Shown piece after piece: positions 8,175 to 15,966 of a DNA stretch of 50,898 nucleotides. A model generated the notes under the pieces. It did no database searches and was not told where the DNA came from. It saw nothing but the letters and a program-made list of their open reading frames with translations. Where the stretch lies: positions 1-50,898 of the forward strand of contig NZ_SAYU02000025.1 in NCBI RefSeq assembly GCF_004025965.2. The letters are read 5' to 3'. Within the stretch, counting starts at the first letter, position 1, and every line of letters starts with the position of its first letter. The stretch is from Phycicoccus flavus. Lineage in GTDB: Bacteria; Actinomycetota; Actinomycetes; Actinomycetales; Dermatophilaceae. The translations under genes were made by a program, and so were the position numbers.

Positions 8175-8775
8175 GAGCGAAGTCCGTCCTCTTCGAATCC
8201 GCCGCAGCAGAGAGCCAGTCCGAGGTTTCGAGACCCCGATGAGTCGTCGCCGTCGAGTGGGCCAACACGACTGAAGCTCGACCTCGGGTCCCGCCGTACA
8301 CCACGTCGACGTTGCTCGTCCTTGCTGTTAGCCAAACGTTGATGAGTGCTGTCTCAGAGGCGTTGAGGTACTTAACGTCATCGTGCGGCAAGTTCGCGTC
8401 GCGCAGCCATGAGTTGACCTCGTCCCAGCGCCAAAGTCCCCCTCCCGCCAGCACGTACGGCTCCGGAAACGACCGCTCAGTTTGGCGTTCGGCTCGAACC
8501 CACAGCCCCACTGCTTGGCGTGTGACCTGAGCTCGCTCTGCGATCTGGGCTCGCGACACGAGGTCTTCGTACACGCGCCGAACTCGAACGCCCCTCTGTC
8601 GCAGATCCGCGATCGAGGACTGTGCAGTCGCTACCGGATCTGGTCCAGTGGCGCTGAGCGTCAGAATCGTCGTGCGGCCGTGACCACCAACGAACGCTTC
8701 CAGCTCTTCGGTCAGAGACCGCTCGACATCGTCACCTATCGGATCGATGACGAACATGAACTCAAACTCGGACAT
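8164..8775 (-). CDS. Helix-turn-helix protein, candidate chaperone-dependent antitoxin
   Basis: A 203-residue protein. The N-terminal ~70 residues look like a small alpha/beta domain (FEFMFVIDPIGDDVE). A helix-turn-helix at about residues 75-100 reads SRAQIAERAQVTRQAVGLWV, and a following wing-like segment (FPEPYVLAGGGLWRWDEVNSW) is typical of MerR/AlpA-like DNA-binding proteins of actinobacteria. The C-terminal 65 residues are hydrophilic and could be the chaperone-dependent tail seen in TAC antitoxins. It overlaps the SecB-like gene and lies 101 bases downstream of the HicA-like gene. The DNA-binding call is good; the antitoxin role rests on the toxin-antitoxin-chaperone gene order. Confidence 0.6.
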   Translation of the reverse strand: MSEFEFMFVIDPIGDDVERSLTEELEAFVGGHGRTTILTLSATGPDPVATAQSSIADLRQRGVRVRRVYEDLVSRAQIAERAQVTRQAVGLWVRAERQTERSFPEPYVLAGGGLWRWDEVNSWLRDANLPHDDVKYLNASETALINVWLTARTSNVDVVYGGTRGRASVVLAHSTATTHRGLETSDWLSAAADSKRTDFALGA

Positions 8776-8876
8776 GAGCCCGTCCCCTCATACCTTCCGG
8801 CAGCTGTAGGTACACGTTGAGTAGACACTCCGGCGCGTGGTGTTGTCAAACGGAAACAGTAGTCCGTTCGGCCGCT

Positions 8877-9140
8877 TCACCTCATGAGATCGTGACTGCC
8901 GGGACAGTGCTCAGCGTTGCGGCGAAGTCGACGTGCCGCGTTGTCCGGCCTGCCTGAAGAAGCAGGGACGGCGGCGCTGGAGCCCCCTTCGGCACGGGTG
9001 CAGGGGCAGTAGACGCGGAACCCATGGCCCTGCTTGCGGATCTTCCAGCCCTTGACCTCGAACAGCCACTTGACCGCCTCGAACACTGGCGGGTCGACGC
9101 TTCCTCGTAGGTCGACTGGTGCCAGCCAGTCATCTGGCAT
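8877..9140 (-). CDS. HicA-like small protein, candidate toxin
   Basis: An 87-residue basic protein. ATG 9140 was chosen because a GGGGGAAAC ribosome site precedes it and the upstream in-frame residues are not family-like. The core GWKIRKQGHGFRVYCPC, then a VPAS strand and ARRLRRNAEHCPGSH, fits the layout of HicA-type double-stranded-RNA-binding-fold toxins: GW, a conserved Gly-His, a hydrophobic strand and a C-terminal basic helix. The usual GSHH is here GHGF, keeping one histidine. A CPC pair plus a later Cys-His suggest an added metal site. It lies upstream of the HTH and SecB-like genes in the same direction. The toxin call is tentative. Confidence 0.48.
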   Translation of the reverse strand: MPDDWLAPVDLRGSVDPPVFEAVKWLFEVKGWKIRKQGHGFRVYCPCTRAEGGSSAAVPASSGRPDNAARRLRRNAEHCPGSHDLMR

Positions 9141-9329
9141 GTTTCCCCCAAGAGACGTCCGGGACGCAGATCCTGCCACACCTGTAACGCTCAGCAGGGA
9201 GCAGATCGCGCCGCCCATCCAACCAAGGGCCGCCAATGACGGCGAGGCGATCCAAGTAGCTCCCACAACCATGGCATCCAGAGGCCCGAGCGTGAGGGCT
9301 GCTCAAGCCGCAACCCCTACCGATCGGAG

Positions 9330-12300
9330 CTACCCGGTCGCCGACTCACTCCCAGACCAACGGCGCGCCCTCATGAGTCTCTCGGTGCGCTGGGACAGAT
9401 CGGCTGGTGGCAGTCCGTCAGCACACGATAGTAGGAGCTGGGACTTGACGATCTCGTCACGTCTTCCGAGGTCGCCCATGGCCTCGGCAACGGCCGCGAG
9501 ATCGAGGTAGGGCGTGTCCTCTTCGGGGGCAGCCTGGTGGGCGGTCTCGGCGGCGTGACGGGCGGTGTCGGTGTCGCCAGTGTGGAGGGCGTGGATGGTG
9601 ACGATGTGGGCGACGTCGACGACGGCGCAGACCAGGTGCTGGTCGAGGCGGTCGCCGTCGTAGAGCCAGGCCCAGGCACCGGGTCGGAGCTGGCTGAACG
9701 GCTGACCGGTGACGAGGTCGAGGGCGCGGACGAGGTCGTCGATACCGGCGTTGCCGCGGGCTTGGCCGCGGGCGCGGAGGCGCCGGAAGAGGTCGGCGTC
9801 GACCAGAACGTCCTGCACTTGGTAGACGGGCACGCCTCGGGTGCGGGTGGCGGGGGCGAGACGGGCGTCGGGGAGGTGGGGTTGGCCGGTGCGGGGGTTG
9901 GTGCCGAGCCAGTCGCGGACGGTCCCGGCGTAGGCGCGGGCCTTGGTCGGGGAGACACCGAAGGCGTCGGCGAGCTCCTCGGGGGTGGCGCCGTGCGGCC
10001 GGGTCGCCAGGTATGCGAGGACGGCGGTCATGTATGCCTTGCGTTCCCGGAGGGCGGTTCCGCGGGTGCGGGCCCGGACCGGGCCGAGGAGGGTGAGCCG
10101 TGGCAGGGGGCAGTCGTCGCTGAACCAGGCGTGCAGGTCGGCGTCGAGGTCGGGGTCGGCGTCCTCAAGGGCGGTGCGGACGTCGGGGGTGACGTGGGGG
10201 GCGAGGGCGGCGAGGTCGTGGCGGGTGGTGGCGGCCGCGGTGAGGTAGTCCTCGTAGGGGGCGTCCAGGATGCTGTCGGCGCCCTCGGGGAGGTCCGTGG
10301 TCGGGGTGTCGCGCGGGAGGGTGTGCTGGGCGCGGAGGGCACCGGCGGCGTCGGTGAAGGCGTGCCAGCTGTCGGTGGTGCTGTCGTCGACGGGGATGGG
10401 GGTGTCGGTGTGGTCGGTGCCGGCGGCCAGGAGGGCGGCGCAGCCACGGGCTTCGTCGGGGGTGAGGCCCACCGCGACGAGATCCAGGCCGGCCCGGTCG
10501 ATGCGAGCCCGCCCCGTGGGGGTGAGGTCGACTGTGACTGCCGAGGCCGGGACGCCGGTGCTGCTGGTGCCGGTGAGGACGACGCTGGTGCCGGTGCCGC
10601 CGGTGTGCGCGGCCAGCAGGTCGAGCAGTGTCGGCAGGTCGCCGTCGGTCGCGATGGTGGCGGCGTCGAGAAGGAGGATCCGGGCGGGCCAGGCGTCGGG
10701 TCCGGCGGCGTGGGCGCGGGCGGTGGTGACGTCGAGGGGGAGGTCGCTGGCGCGGTCGATGGTGGCGACGGCGGCCGCGAGGACCTCGCCGACCGGGTGG
10801 TCGTCGCCTGCGGGGTGGGGGTGGAGCCGGTCGGGGTTGAGGGGGGCGACCTCGGCGGCGACGCCGACGCAGTCAAGGTGGACGTGCTCGGACCAGGGGT
10901 TGCAGGCGATCTCGGCGGCGAGGTAGCGGGCGTAGTCGCCGGCGTAGTCGGGGTCTCCGGTGAGGGCGAGGGCGAGGTCCTCGCAGTTGTACAGCCAGAC
11001 CTCTCCGGTGTCGCTGGTGCCGATGGTGACCAGGAGGGGGTAGGGGGCGGGCTGGTCCGGGACGAGGTCGCCGAGGTCGGCGGGCTGGGTGCCGGCCGGC
11101 AGCCGCCACGTGGTGGCGTCGCCATGGTCCTGCCAGGGCGCCGGGAGCTGTGCGGGCTGGTCGAGGTGGAGGGTGACCCCGGCGGGGCCGAGCTCGACGG
11201 CGGCGACGGCGGGCATGGGGGTGCCGGTGCGGGCGTGAGTGGAGGCGAGGTGGCGCAGGACCGCGTCGAGGTGCGCGACGTCGGGGGCGGTGGTGGGGCC
11301 GAGGGTGGCGAGGGTCTTCTCGACGGGGGCCAGGACGGCCGGTGGGGTGGGCAGGGTGCGTCCGGGGCGGCGGTGGCGGGCCTGGGCGGCGCGGCGCCGG
11401 CGCAGGAGGGTCCACATGCTCCCGGTGAGGACGGTGCCGCCGGCGAGGCCGGTGAGGATCCAGGGTGCGGCGGCCGGGTCGGGCTCGGCGGTGTCCTTGC
11501 TGGTGCCGTGGCCGGCGTCGGTCGGGTCGAGCGTCCGGGGGTCTGCGGTGGGCGACTGTGACGGAGCGGGCGGTCCTTGGGGTGCGCCGCCGAGACTAGA
11601 GTTGGGCTCGGCGCGCTTCATCCCGGTCGTCGGCGAGGCGGGCGCCACCGGTGCCTCGTGGGCGGAGGGGTCCGGGACGGCGTGCAGCGGGGGACGCTGA
11701 CGGGCGGTTGGCGGGCTGGCGTCTGGCGTGGCGGGGAGGGTGAGGTGCCAGCCGGGGAGGATGAGGTCGGGGTCGCTCAGGTGCCGCCCGTCGGGCTGCA
11801 CGGTGTGGGTGGATCCGGTATAGATGTCGGGCCAGCGGTCGGGGTCGCCGAGCCGGTCGTGGGCGATGCCGGAGAGGGTGTCACCGGTGCGGACGGTGTA
11901 GTGGGCGGCGTGGCTGTCGGCAGCGGGGTGGGCGTCGAGGGGCGGGAGTCGTAGGAGTGTGCCGGTCCAGAGGGTGTGGTCGGGGCCGTGGCTGGCGGTC
12001 GGGTTGAGGGCGGCGATCTCGGGCCAGCGGGTGGGGTCGCCGAGCTCGTCGGCGGCGATCGACCACAGGGACTCTCCTCGGGCCACGGTGTGGCGGCGTG
12101 CCTCGGGCGTCTCGGAGGTTGTGGCGGGGCCGTGGTGCGGGGCGGCCGGGGCGGCGGTCTCCACCAGCGAGGTCGCGACTGCCACCGTGTCGACGTGTGC
12201 TGCGACGGGTGCGGCCGCTGCCGCTGGGGGTGCGACCGCGGTGGGTCCGGCGACGAAGAGGAGGAGGGCGGCACCGACGAGGCCGTGGGCGGCGGCTTGC

Positions 12301-12614
12301 GGGAGGGCGAGACCGGGGAGGTGGGGCGGTCTGGCGCCTCGGGCTCGGGCGACACCCTCGAGGACGAGGCTGAGGGTGAGGGCGGCCCAGGCCGCCCAGG
12401 CGACGAGGGTGACGGCGGCCAGGGCGAGGGCGCCGGTGTCCGGACCGGTCAGCACCTCCAGCAGCCCGTCGCGCGACGGTAGGCGCCACTGGTTCGGGGT
12501 GGCGCCGATGAGGGTGAGCGTGAGGGGGATCCCGGCGACGACGGTGATGATGGCGAGGGTGGCGGCGAGGCCGGTGAGCCGGTCGCGGCTGGTGGGCTGT
12601 GGGTGGGGGGTCAT
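9330..12614 (-). CDS. LysM-membrane-BTAD regulatory protein
   Basis: A 1094-residue multidomain membrane protein. Three membrane helices lie near residues 14-36, 61-85 and 109-130. Two LysM peptidoglycan-binding domains follow at about 173-225 (HTVARGESLWSIAADELGD) and 237-295 (YTVRTGDTLSGIAHDRLGD). Another helix at about 385-403 ends in RRRRAA, so the C-terminal two-thirds is cytoplasmic. The last ~240 residues form a winged-helix plus BTAD/TPR region like SARP regulators (EELADAFGVSPTKARAYAGT, then helical repeats). The architecture suggests a cell-wall-anchored sensor or scaffold with a regulatory output. Its ATG overlaps the stop of the upstream TadG-like gene, tying it to the pilus operon. 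Confidence 0.82.
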   Translation of the reverse strand: MTPHPQPTSRDRLTGLAATLAIITVVAGIPLTLTLIGATPNQWRLPSRDGLLEVLTGPDTGALALAAVTLVAWAAWAALTLSLVLEGVARARGARPPHLPGLALPQAAAHGLVGAALLLFVAGPTAVAPPAAAAAPVAAHVDTVAVATSLVETAAPAAPHHGPATTSETPEARRHTVARGESLWSIAADELGDPTRWPEIAALNPTASHGPDHTLWTGTLLRLPPLDAHPAADSHAAHYTVRTGDTLSGIAHDRLGDPDRWPDIYTGSTHTVQPDGRHLSDPDLILPGWHLTLPATPDASPPTARQRPPLHAVPDPSAHEAPVAPASPTTGMKRAEPNSSLGGAPQGPPAPSQSPTADPRTLDPTDAGHGTSKDTAEPDPAAAPWILTGLAGGTVLTGSMWTLLRRRRAAQARHRRPGRTLPTPPAVLAPVEKTLATLGPTTAPDVAHLDAVLRHLASTHARTGTPMPAVAAVELGPAGVTLHLDQPAQLPAPWQDHGDATTWRLPAGTQPADLGDLVPDQPAPYPLLVTIGTSDTGEVWLYNCEDLALALTGDPDYAGDYARYLAAEIACNPWSEHVHLDCVGVAAEVAPLNPDRLHPHPAGDDHPVGEVLAAAVATIDRASDLPLDVTTARAHAAGPDAWPARILLLDAATIATDGDLPTLLDLLAAHTGGTGTSVVLTGTSSTGVPASAVTVDLTPTGRARIDRAGLDLVAVGLTPDEARGCAALLAAGTDHTDTPIPVDDSTTDSWHAFTDAAGALRAQHTLPRDTPTTDLPEGADSILDAPYEDYLTAAATTRHDLAALAPHVTPDVRTALEDADPDLDADLHAWFSDDCPLPRLTLLGPVRARTRGTALRERKAYMTAVLAYLATRPHGATPEELADAFGVSPTKARAYAGTVRDWLGTNPRTGQPHLPDARLAPATRTRGVPVYQVQDVLVDADLFRRLRARGQARGNAGIDDLVRALDLVTGQPFSQLRPGAWAWLYDGDRLDQHLVCAVVDVAHIVTIHALHTGDTDTARHAAETAHQAAPEEDTPYLDLAAVAEAMGDLGRRDEIVKSQLLLSCADGLPPADLSQRTERLMRARRWSGSESATG

Positions 12615-13060
12615 TGCTCGAGTCCTCCGACGGATCGGGTGAGGCGGGCGGTGCCGTGCCCGGTGACGGGCAGGGTGGTGATGCCGATGACGCCGAGGAA
12701 CGTCGTGCGGTAGGTGTCGGTGACGTCGACGGTGACGAGGGTTCCGCCGGTGACGGTGACGGTGCCGTGGACGCCGGCGGCGGTCAGGTAGGTGCTGGCG
12801 GCGCGGCCGGCCTGGAGGGTGTCGGCGCGGACGGCGTCGCCGCGGACGGCGGCGGCGGCGTCGAGCTGCTGGCCGCCGGTGCGAGCGGCTTCGGCGGCCA
12901 GGGCGCGGGCGCGCTGTTGGGCGTGGACCTGTCCGCCGAGGTCGACGGCCAGACCGACGAGCAGGACCATGGCGAACGCCATCGTCGCGAGCCAGATGCT
13001 CACCGACCCCCGCTCACAAGTGTGGAGACTCGTGCGTCGCGGGTGCTGGCGGGTGGTCAC
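12611..13060 (-). CDS. TadG/TadE-like pseudopilin (third copy)
   Basis: A 149-residue type-IVc-pilin-like protein. The processing-site motif ERGSVSIW is followed directly by one hydrophobic helix (LATMAFAMVLLVGLAVDL) and an extracytoplasmic domain rich in Ala/Thr/Val. The helix is followed by QQRARALAAEAARTGGQ, a segment shared by TadE/TadG proteins of actinobacteria. It lacks the C-terminal von Willebrand domain of full-length TadG. Start and stop overlap both neighbours by four bases. Role: minor pseudopilin of the Tad machine. Confidence 0.78.
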   Translation of the reverse strand: MTTRQHPRRTSLHTCERGSVSIWLATMAFAMVLLVGLAVDLGGQVHAQQRARALAAEAARTGGQQLDAAAAVRGDAVRADTLQAGRAASTYLTAAGVHGTVTVTGGTLVTVDVTDTYRTTFLGVIGITTLPVTGHGTARLTRSVGGLEQ

Positions 13061-13506
13061 TGGCGTTCCCGGTAGGTGTCGATCGGGGAGGTCGCGGTGG
13101 CCGTCAGGGTGCGGGCGCCGGGCAGGCCGGGGACGGCGAGGTCGGACAGGCGGACGGTGCAGGTGACGGTGGCGGTGGCCGCGGCCGGGGTGCCGACGGG
13201 GGCGGTGAACCCGGAGACGTCCACCGTCACCGCCCTCGAGACGCAGGCCAGGTGCTGGTTGTCCAGGGACGTGGTGGCGGCGGTCGCGGCGCTGGTAAGG
13301 GCGGTGGTCTGGGTGCGGGCGATGGACGCGGCGCGGGCGGCGTCGGTGGCGGCGGACTGGAGGGCCTGGCCGGCAATGGCGAGGCGGCCTCCGGCGATGA
13401 CGAGCCCGACCAACAGCAGGAACGCGGGGACCCCGACCGCGGCCTCGAGCGCGGCCGACCCCCGCTCCCCCGCGACGGATGTTCTGCGCGTCCGGGTGGG
13501 GGTCAT
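13057..13506 (-). CDS. TadE-like pseudopilin (second copy)
   Basis: A 149-residue protein with ERGSAALEAAVGVPAFLL, which combines a prepilin-peptidase-type site, the conserved glutamate five residues after the cleavage glycine, and the start of the single membrane helix. The following AGQALQSAATDAARAAS is the usual TadE helical continuation. Two cysteines (HLACVSR and TVTCTVR) in the outer domain could pair. Start ATG 13506 overlaps the upstream stop (ATGA). It is likely a minor pseudopilin needed for Flp pilus assembly. Confidence 0.8.
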   Translation of the reverse strand: MTPTRTRRTSVAGERGSAALEAAVGVPAFLLLVGLVIAGGRLAIAGQALQSAATDAARAASIARTQTTALTSAATAATTSLDNQHLACVSRAVTVDVSGFTAPVGTPAAATATVTCTVRLSDLAVPGLPGARTLTATATSPIDTYRERQ

Positions 13507-13916
13507 CGGGTGATCCGTTCGACCGGGACGGTCGCGGACTGGGAGACCGCGGGGTGCCAGCCGGGCAGCACGGACAGCGCCCGCCCGGTGACGGTGACGG
13601 TGGCGCTCGTCGCGGACCGGTGCCCGCTGACCGAGGTCTTGATGAGGGTGTCGCCGGCGGTCGCGGTCAGGTAGCCCTGGGCGGCACGGATCCCGGTCAT
13701 GGTGGTGCCGGTCTCGGCGCCGGCGGCACGCGCGCCTTCCTGGGCGGAGGCGATCGCCAGGGTGCGGGCGTGGTAGACCAGCGCGGCCTGCAGCCCGAGA
13801 AACATGACGGCGAACATCGCGGGCATGAGGATGACCATCTGCACCGATACCGAGCCACGCTCGAGCCGCGCCGCGGCAGACGTGCCGCGGCGTGCGAGAC
13901 CCCGGAAGCTGCGCAT
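13503..13916 (-). CDS. TadE-like pseudopilin (first copy)
   Basis: A 137-residue protein. A basic lead (RSFRGLARRG) is followed by ERGSVSVQMVILMPAMFAVM, in which Gln replaces the usual Glu five residues after the cleavage glycine; a hydrophobic helix follows. The outer domain is about 80 residues without cysteine. It starts nine bases after the Flp pilin stop and overlaps the next gene by ATGA. It is presumably a minor pseudopilin. Three consecutive TadE-like genes is a common layout in actinobacterial Tad loci. Confidence 0.78.
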   Translation of the reverse strand: MRSFRGLARRGTSAAARLERGSVSVQMVILMPAMFAVMFLGLQAALVYHARTLAIASAQEGARAAGAETGTTMTGIRAAQGYLTATAGDTLIKTSVSGHRSATSATVTVTGRALSVLPGWHPAVSQSATVPVERITR

Positions 13917-13925
13917 GGCGGCGGC

Positions 13926-14123
13926 TCAGGTGATCTTCGCGGCTTCGGAGGTGACGTAGCTCTTGATGGCGACGACGACGATGCCGACGATGGCGATGAG
14001 GGCGACGGCCCACAGGACCTGCTCGATGGTCACCGAGCCGCGTTCACCTCCGATGAGGCGGCGGCGGATGGTGTCGGCGACGGTGACTCCAAGCGTGTGC
14101 AGCGTGGCGGCGAGGTAGCTCAT
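13926..14123 (-). CDS. Flp-type major pilin
   Basis: A 65-residue prepilin: a 28-residue basic leader, then GERGSVTIEQVLWAVALIAI with the glutamate at position +5 typical of type IV pilins, and a single long hydrophobic helix continuing to VVVAIKSYV. It is very short, as Flp pilins are (50-80 residues). A strong ribosome site (GGAAAGGAA) lies 8-10 bases upstream of ATG 14123. It is preceded by the largest non-overlapping gap of the block (about 56 bases), so it may be translated at higher level than its neighbours. No prepilin peptidase (TadV/CpaA) is present in the window. Confidence 0.82.
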   Translation of the reverse strand: MSYLAATLHTLGVTVADTIRRRLIGGERGSVTIEQVLWAVALIAIVGIVVVAIKSYVTSEAAKIT

Positions 14124-14179
14124 GACGGGGTAGTTCCTTTCCTGGACTGGTGGTGGCGTGGGTTGGGTCGGTCGGGGGG

Positions 14180-15103
14180 TCAGGTGGGGCCTCCGATCAC
14201 GCGCAGGAGGGCGGGGGCGACGAGGATGGCGAGGAAGATGACGCCGAGCAGGCTCATCGGGATGGTCATCCGTTCGGCGACCTCGCTGGCGCGGGCCTTC
14301 TCCGCGCTGAGGAGGGCGGTGCGGATGCCGGCGGACCGGGCGCGGAGCGTGGTGTAGACCTGGGCGCCTTCCTCCCCGGACAGGCGCATGATGTCTGCGA
14401 GGTCGTCGAGCTCGGGGAGGGCGAGCTCGGCGCCGAGGGCGCGCAGGGCCTCCCAGGGGGTGAGGCCGGACCAGCGGGTGCGGGCCAGCTCCTCTGCGAG
14501 GCGGGTGAAGACCCAGGAGTCCCCGACGGCGGCGGCGGCTTCCATGGCCTGCCGGGGGCCGGCGCCGGAGAGCCGTTCGAGGGCGACGAGGTCGATGTAG
14601 GCCCCGAGCGCGCGGGTGAACTCGGTGCGGGCGGCGCGGGCGTCGTCGTGGGCGTTGTAGTTCGGCAGCCAGAACATCACCGCCGCCAAAGCCAGGGACG
14701 CACCTGCCGGGAGGTAGAACGGGAGCCCGGCGCCGGCGGTGTTGAACAGGGTCGTGAGGACCGGCGGGATGGCCAGGCCGAGGAGGGCGAAGAGAACCTT
14801 CTCCCCGTAGAACCGCGAGACCGGTTTGCGTAGCAGTGCGAGGTCGCGGGCCGGGACCGGCCCCCCGACTCCCGCCGGGAGGCGGGTCATGGCCCACCGG
14901 CCGACCTGCCCGGTCAGGTCCTCACTCCCGGGCCCCGGCGTGGCGGTGTTCGCCGGGTGGCGGGCGTGCTCGGGTGAGAGACGCTCGAGGGCGTCGCGCA
15001 GGTCCGGCTGGGCCGGGACGAGCCACCAGATCCCGAGCGCGGTCCCGAGCCCGGCCAGGGCGCCTGCGGCGAGGACGGCGATCTGCAGCATCCCGGGCGC
15101 CAT
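14180..15103 (-). CDS. tadC: TadC-like pilus assembly membrane protein (T2SSF family)
   Basis: A 307-residue inner-membrane platform protein of the type II secretion F family. One N-terminal helix (MLQIAVLAAGALAGLG region), two central helices around residues 120-160, and a C-terminal helix (MSLLGVIFLAILVAPALLRV) flank a cytoplasmic helical domain. That domain contains LSGEEGAQVYTTLRARSAGI and EKARASEVAERM, typical of TadC. ATG 15103 overlaps the TadB stop (TGATG). It works with TadB as the platform on which the CpaF ATPase drives pilin insertion. Confidence 0.83.
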   Translation of the reverse strand: MAPGMLQIAVLAAGALAGLGTALGIWWLVPAQPDLRDALERLSPEHARHPANTATPGPGSEDLTGQVGRWAMTRLPAGVGGPVPARDLALLRKPVSRFYGEKVLFALLGLAIPPVLTTLFNTAGAGLPFYLPAGASLALAAVMFWLPNYNAHDDARAARTEFTRALGAYIDLVALERLSGAGPRQAMEAAAAVGDSWVFTRLAEELARTRWSGLTPWEALRALGAELALPELDDLADIMRLSGEEGAQVYTTLRARSAGIRTALLSAEKARASEVAERMTIPMSLLGVIFLAILVAPALLRVIGGPT

Positions 15104-15966
15104 CACGACCGCGCCCTCTGTGGCTGGGCGCCGATGAAGCGGGGTGGGGCGGTGCCGGTGGCCATCCGCCGCATCCACACCAACGTCGCGACGTACAGCC
15201 CGAGCAGCAGCACGAGCAGGACTTGCCCGAGGCCGCTGCCGTAGGGGGCGACATAGTCGCCGGTCAGGGCGAGGACGGCCAGGACGCCGATGGTTATGAG
15301 GGTGACCCAGCGGGCGGTGGCCCGGGGCTTGGCCCGGTCGGCCTCGACCTCGCGGCGGGCGCGGACGTCGGCGGCGACCGACTCGGCGAGCCCGTCCAGG
15401 ACGCTGGCGAGGCCGGCGCCGCGGCGGCGGGCCCCGAGGAGCAGGTTGGCGGCGATGACGTCGCCGGTGGCGTCGTCGAGGTCGTCGGCCAGGGCGCGGA
15501 TGGCGTCCGGGGTGGACCAGCGGGCCCGCAGCCGGGAGGCGAGGCGGGTGACCTCGGGCCGGATCGGCTCCGGCGCCGACCGCATTGTCGCGATCAGGGC
15601 CTGCTCCAGGCCGGCGCCGGCGGTCAGGACCCCGGCCAGGGCGCGGGTCCACTCCTCCATCGCCTCCAACCGGGCAACTGAGGTCCGGGCGGGCGGCGGG
15701 GACAGCAGCACCGGCAACCCAACAACCGCGGCCGGGACGACCATGAGCGCCACCCACCACCCGGTGAGCACGGCCGCGACGGCGCCGGCGACCAGGCCGG
15801 CCGCTCCGAGGACGGCGCGGCGCCGGGTGAGCCTGGGCAGCGTCGCGTTGCGTCGGTGCCGAGGGGCGGGAGCGGCGGGCGGCGGGGTGGGCCGCAGCCC
15901 GGCGATGACCCCGAGGATCCCGGCGACGACGAGGGCTCCGGCGAGGGCGGGCACGACCGGGGTCAT
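15103..15966 (-). CDS. tadB: TadB-like pilus assembly membrane protein (T2SSF family)
   Basis: A 287-residue platform protein. An N-terminal helix (ALAGALVVAGILGVIAG), a pair of helices near residues 52-85 and a C-terminal pair (WVTLITIGVLAVLALTG and GLGQVLLVLLLGLYVATLVW) surround the T2SSF cytoplasmic domain with AGVLTAGAGLEQALIAT and GARRRGAGLASVLDGLAESV. Both T2SSF genes overlap each other and the ATPase gene, as in standard Tad operons. Start ATG 15966 overlaps the CpaF stop by ATGA. Confidence 0.85.
   Translation of the reverse strand: MTPVVPALAGALVVAGILGVIAGLRPTPPPAAPAPRHRRNATLPRLTRRRAVLGAAGLVAGAVAAVLTGWWVALMVVPAAVVGLPVLLSPPPARTSVARLEAMEEWTRALAGVLTAGAGLEQALIATMRSAPEPIRPEVTRLASRLRARWSTPDAIRALADDLDDATGDVIAANLLLGARRRGAGLASVLDGLAESVAADVRARREVEADRAKPRATARWVTLITIGVLAVLALTGDYVAPYGSGLGQVLLVLLLGLYVATLVWMRRMATGTAPPRFIGAQPQRARS

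Noticed and set aside
9537-11561. 674-residue plus-strand ORF
   Set aside because: Antisense to the LysM-BTAD gene; Gly/Val/Glu-rich composition is what GC-rich antisense frames give, and no domain is visible.
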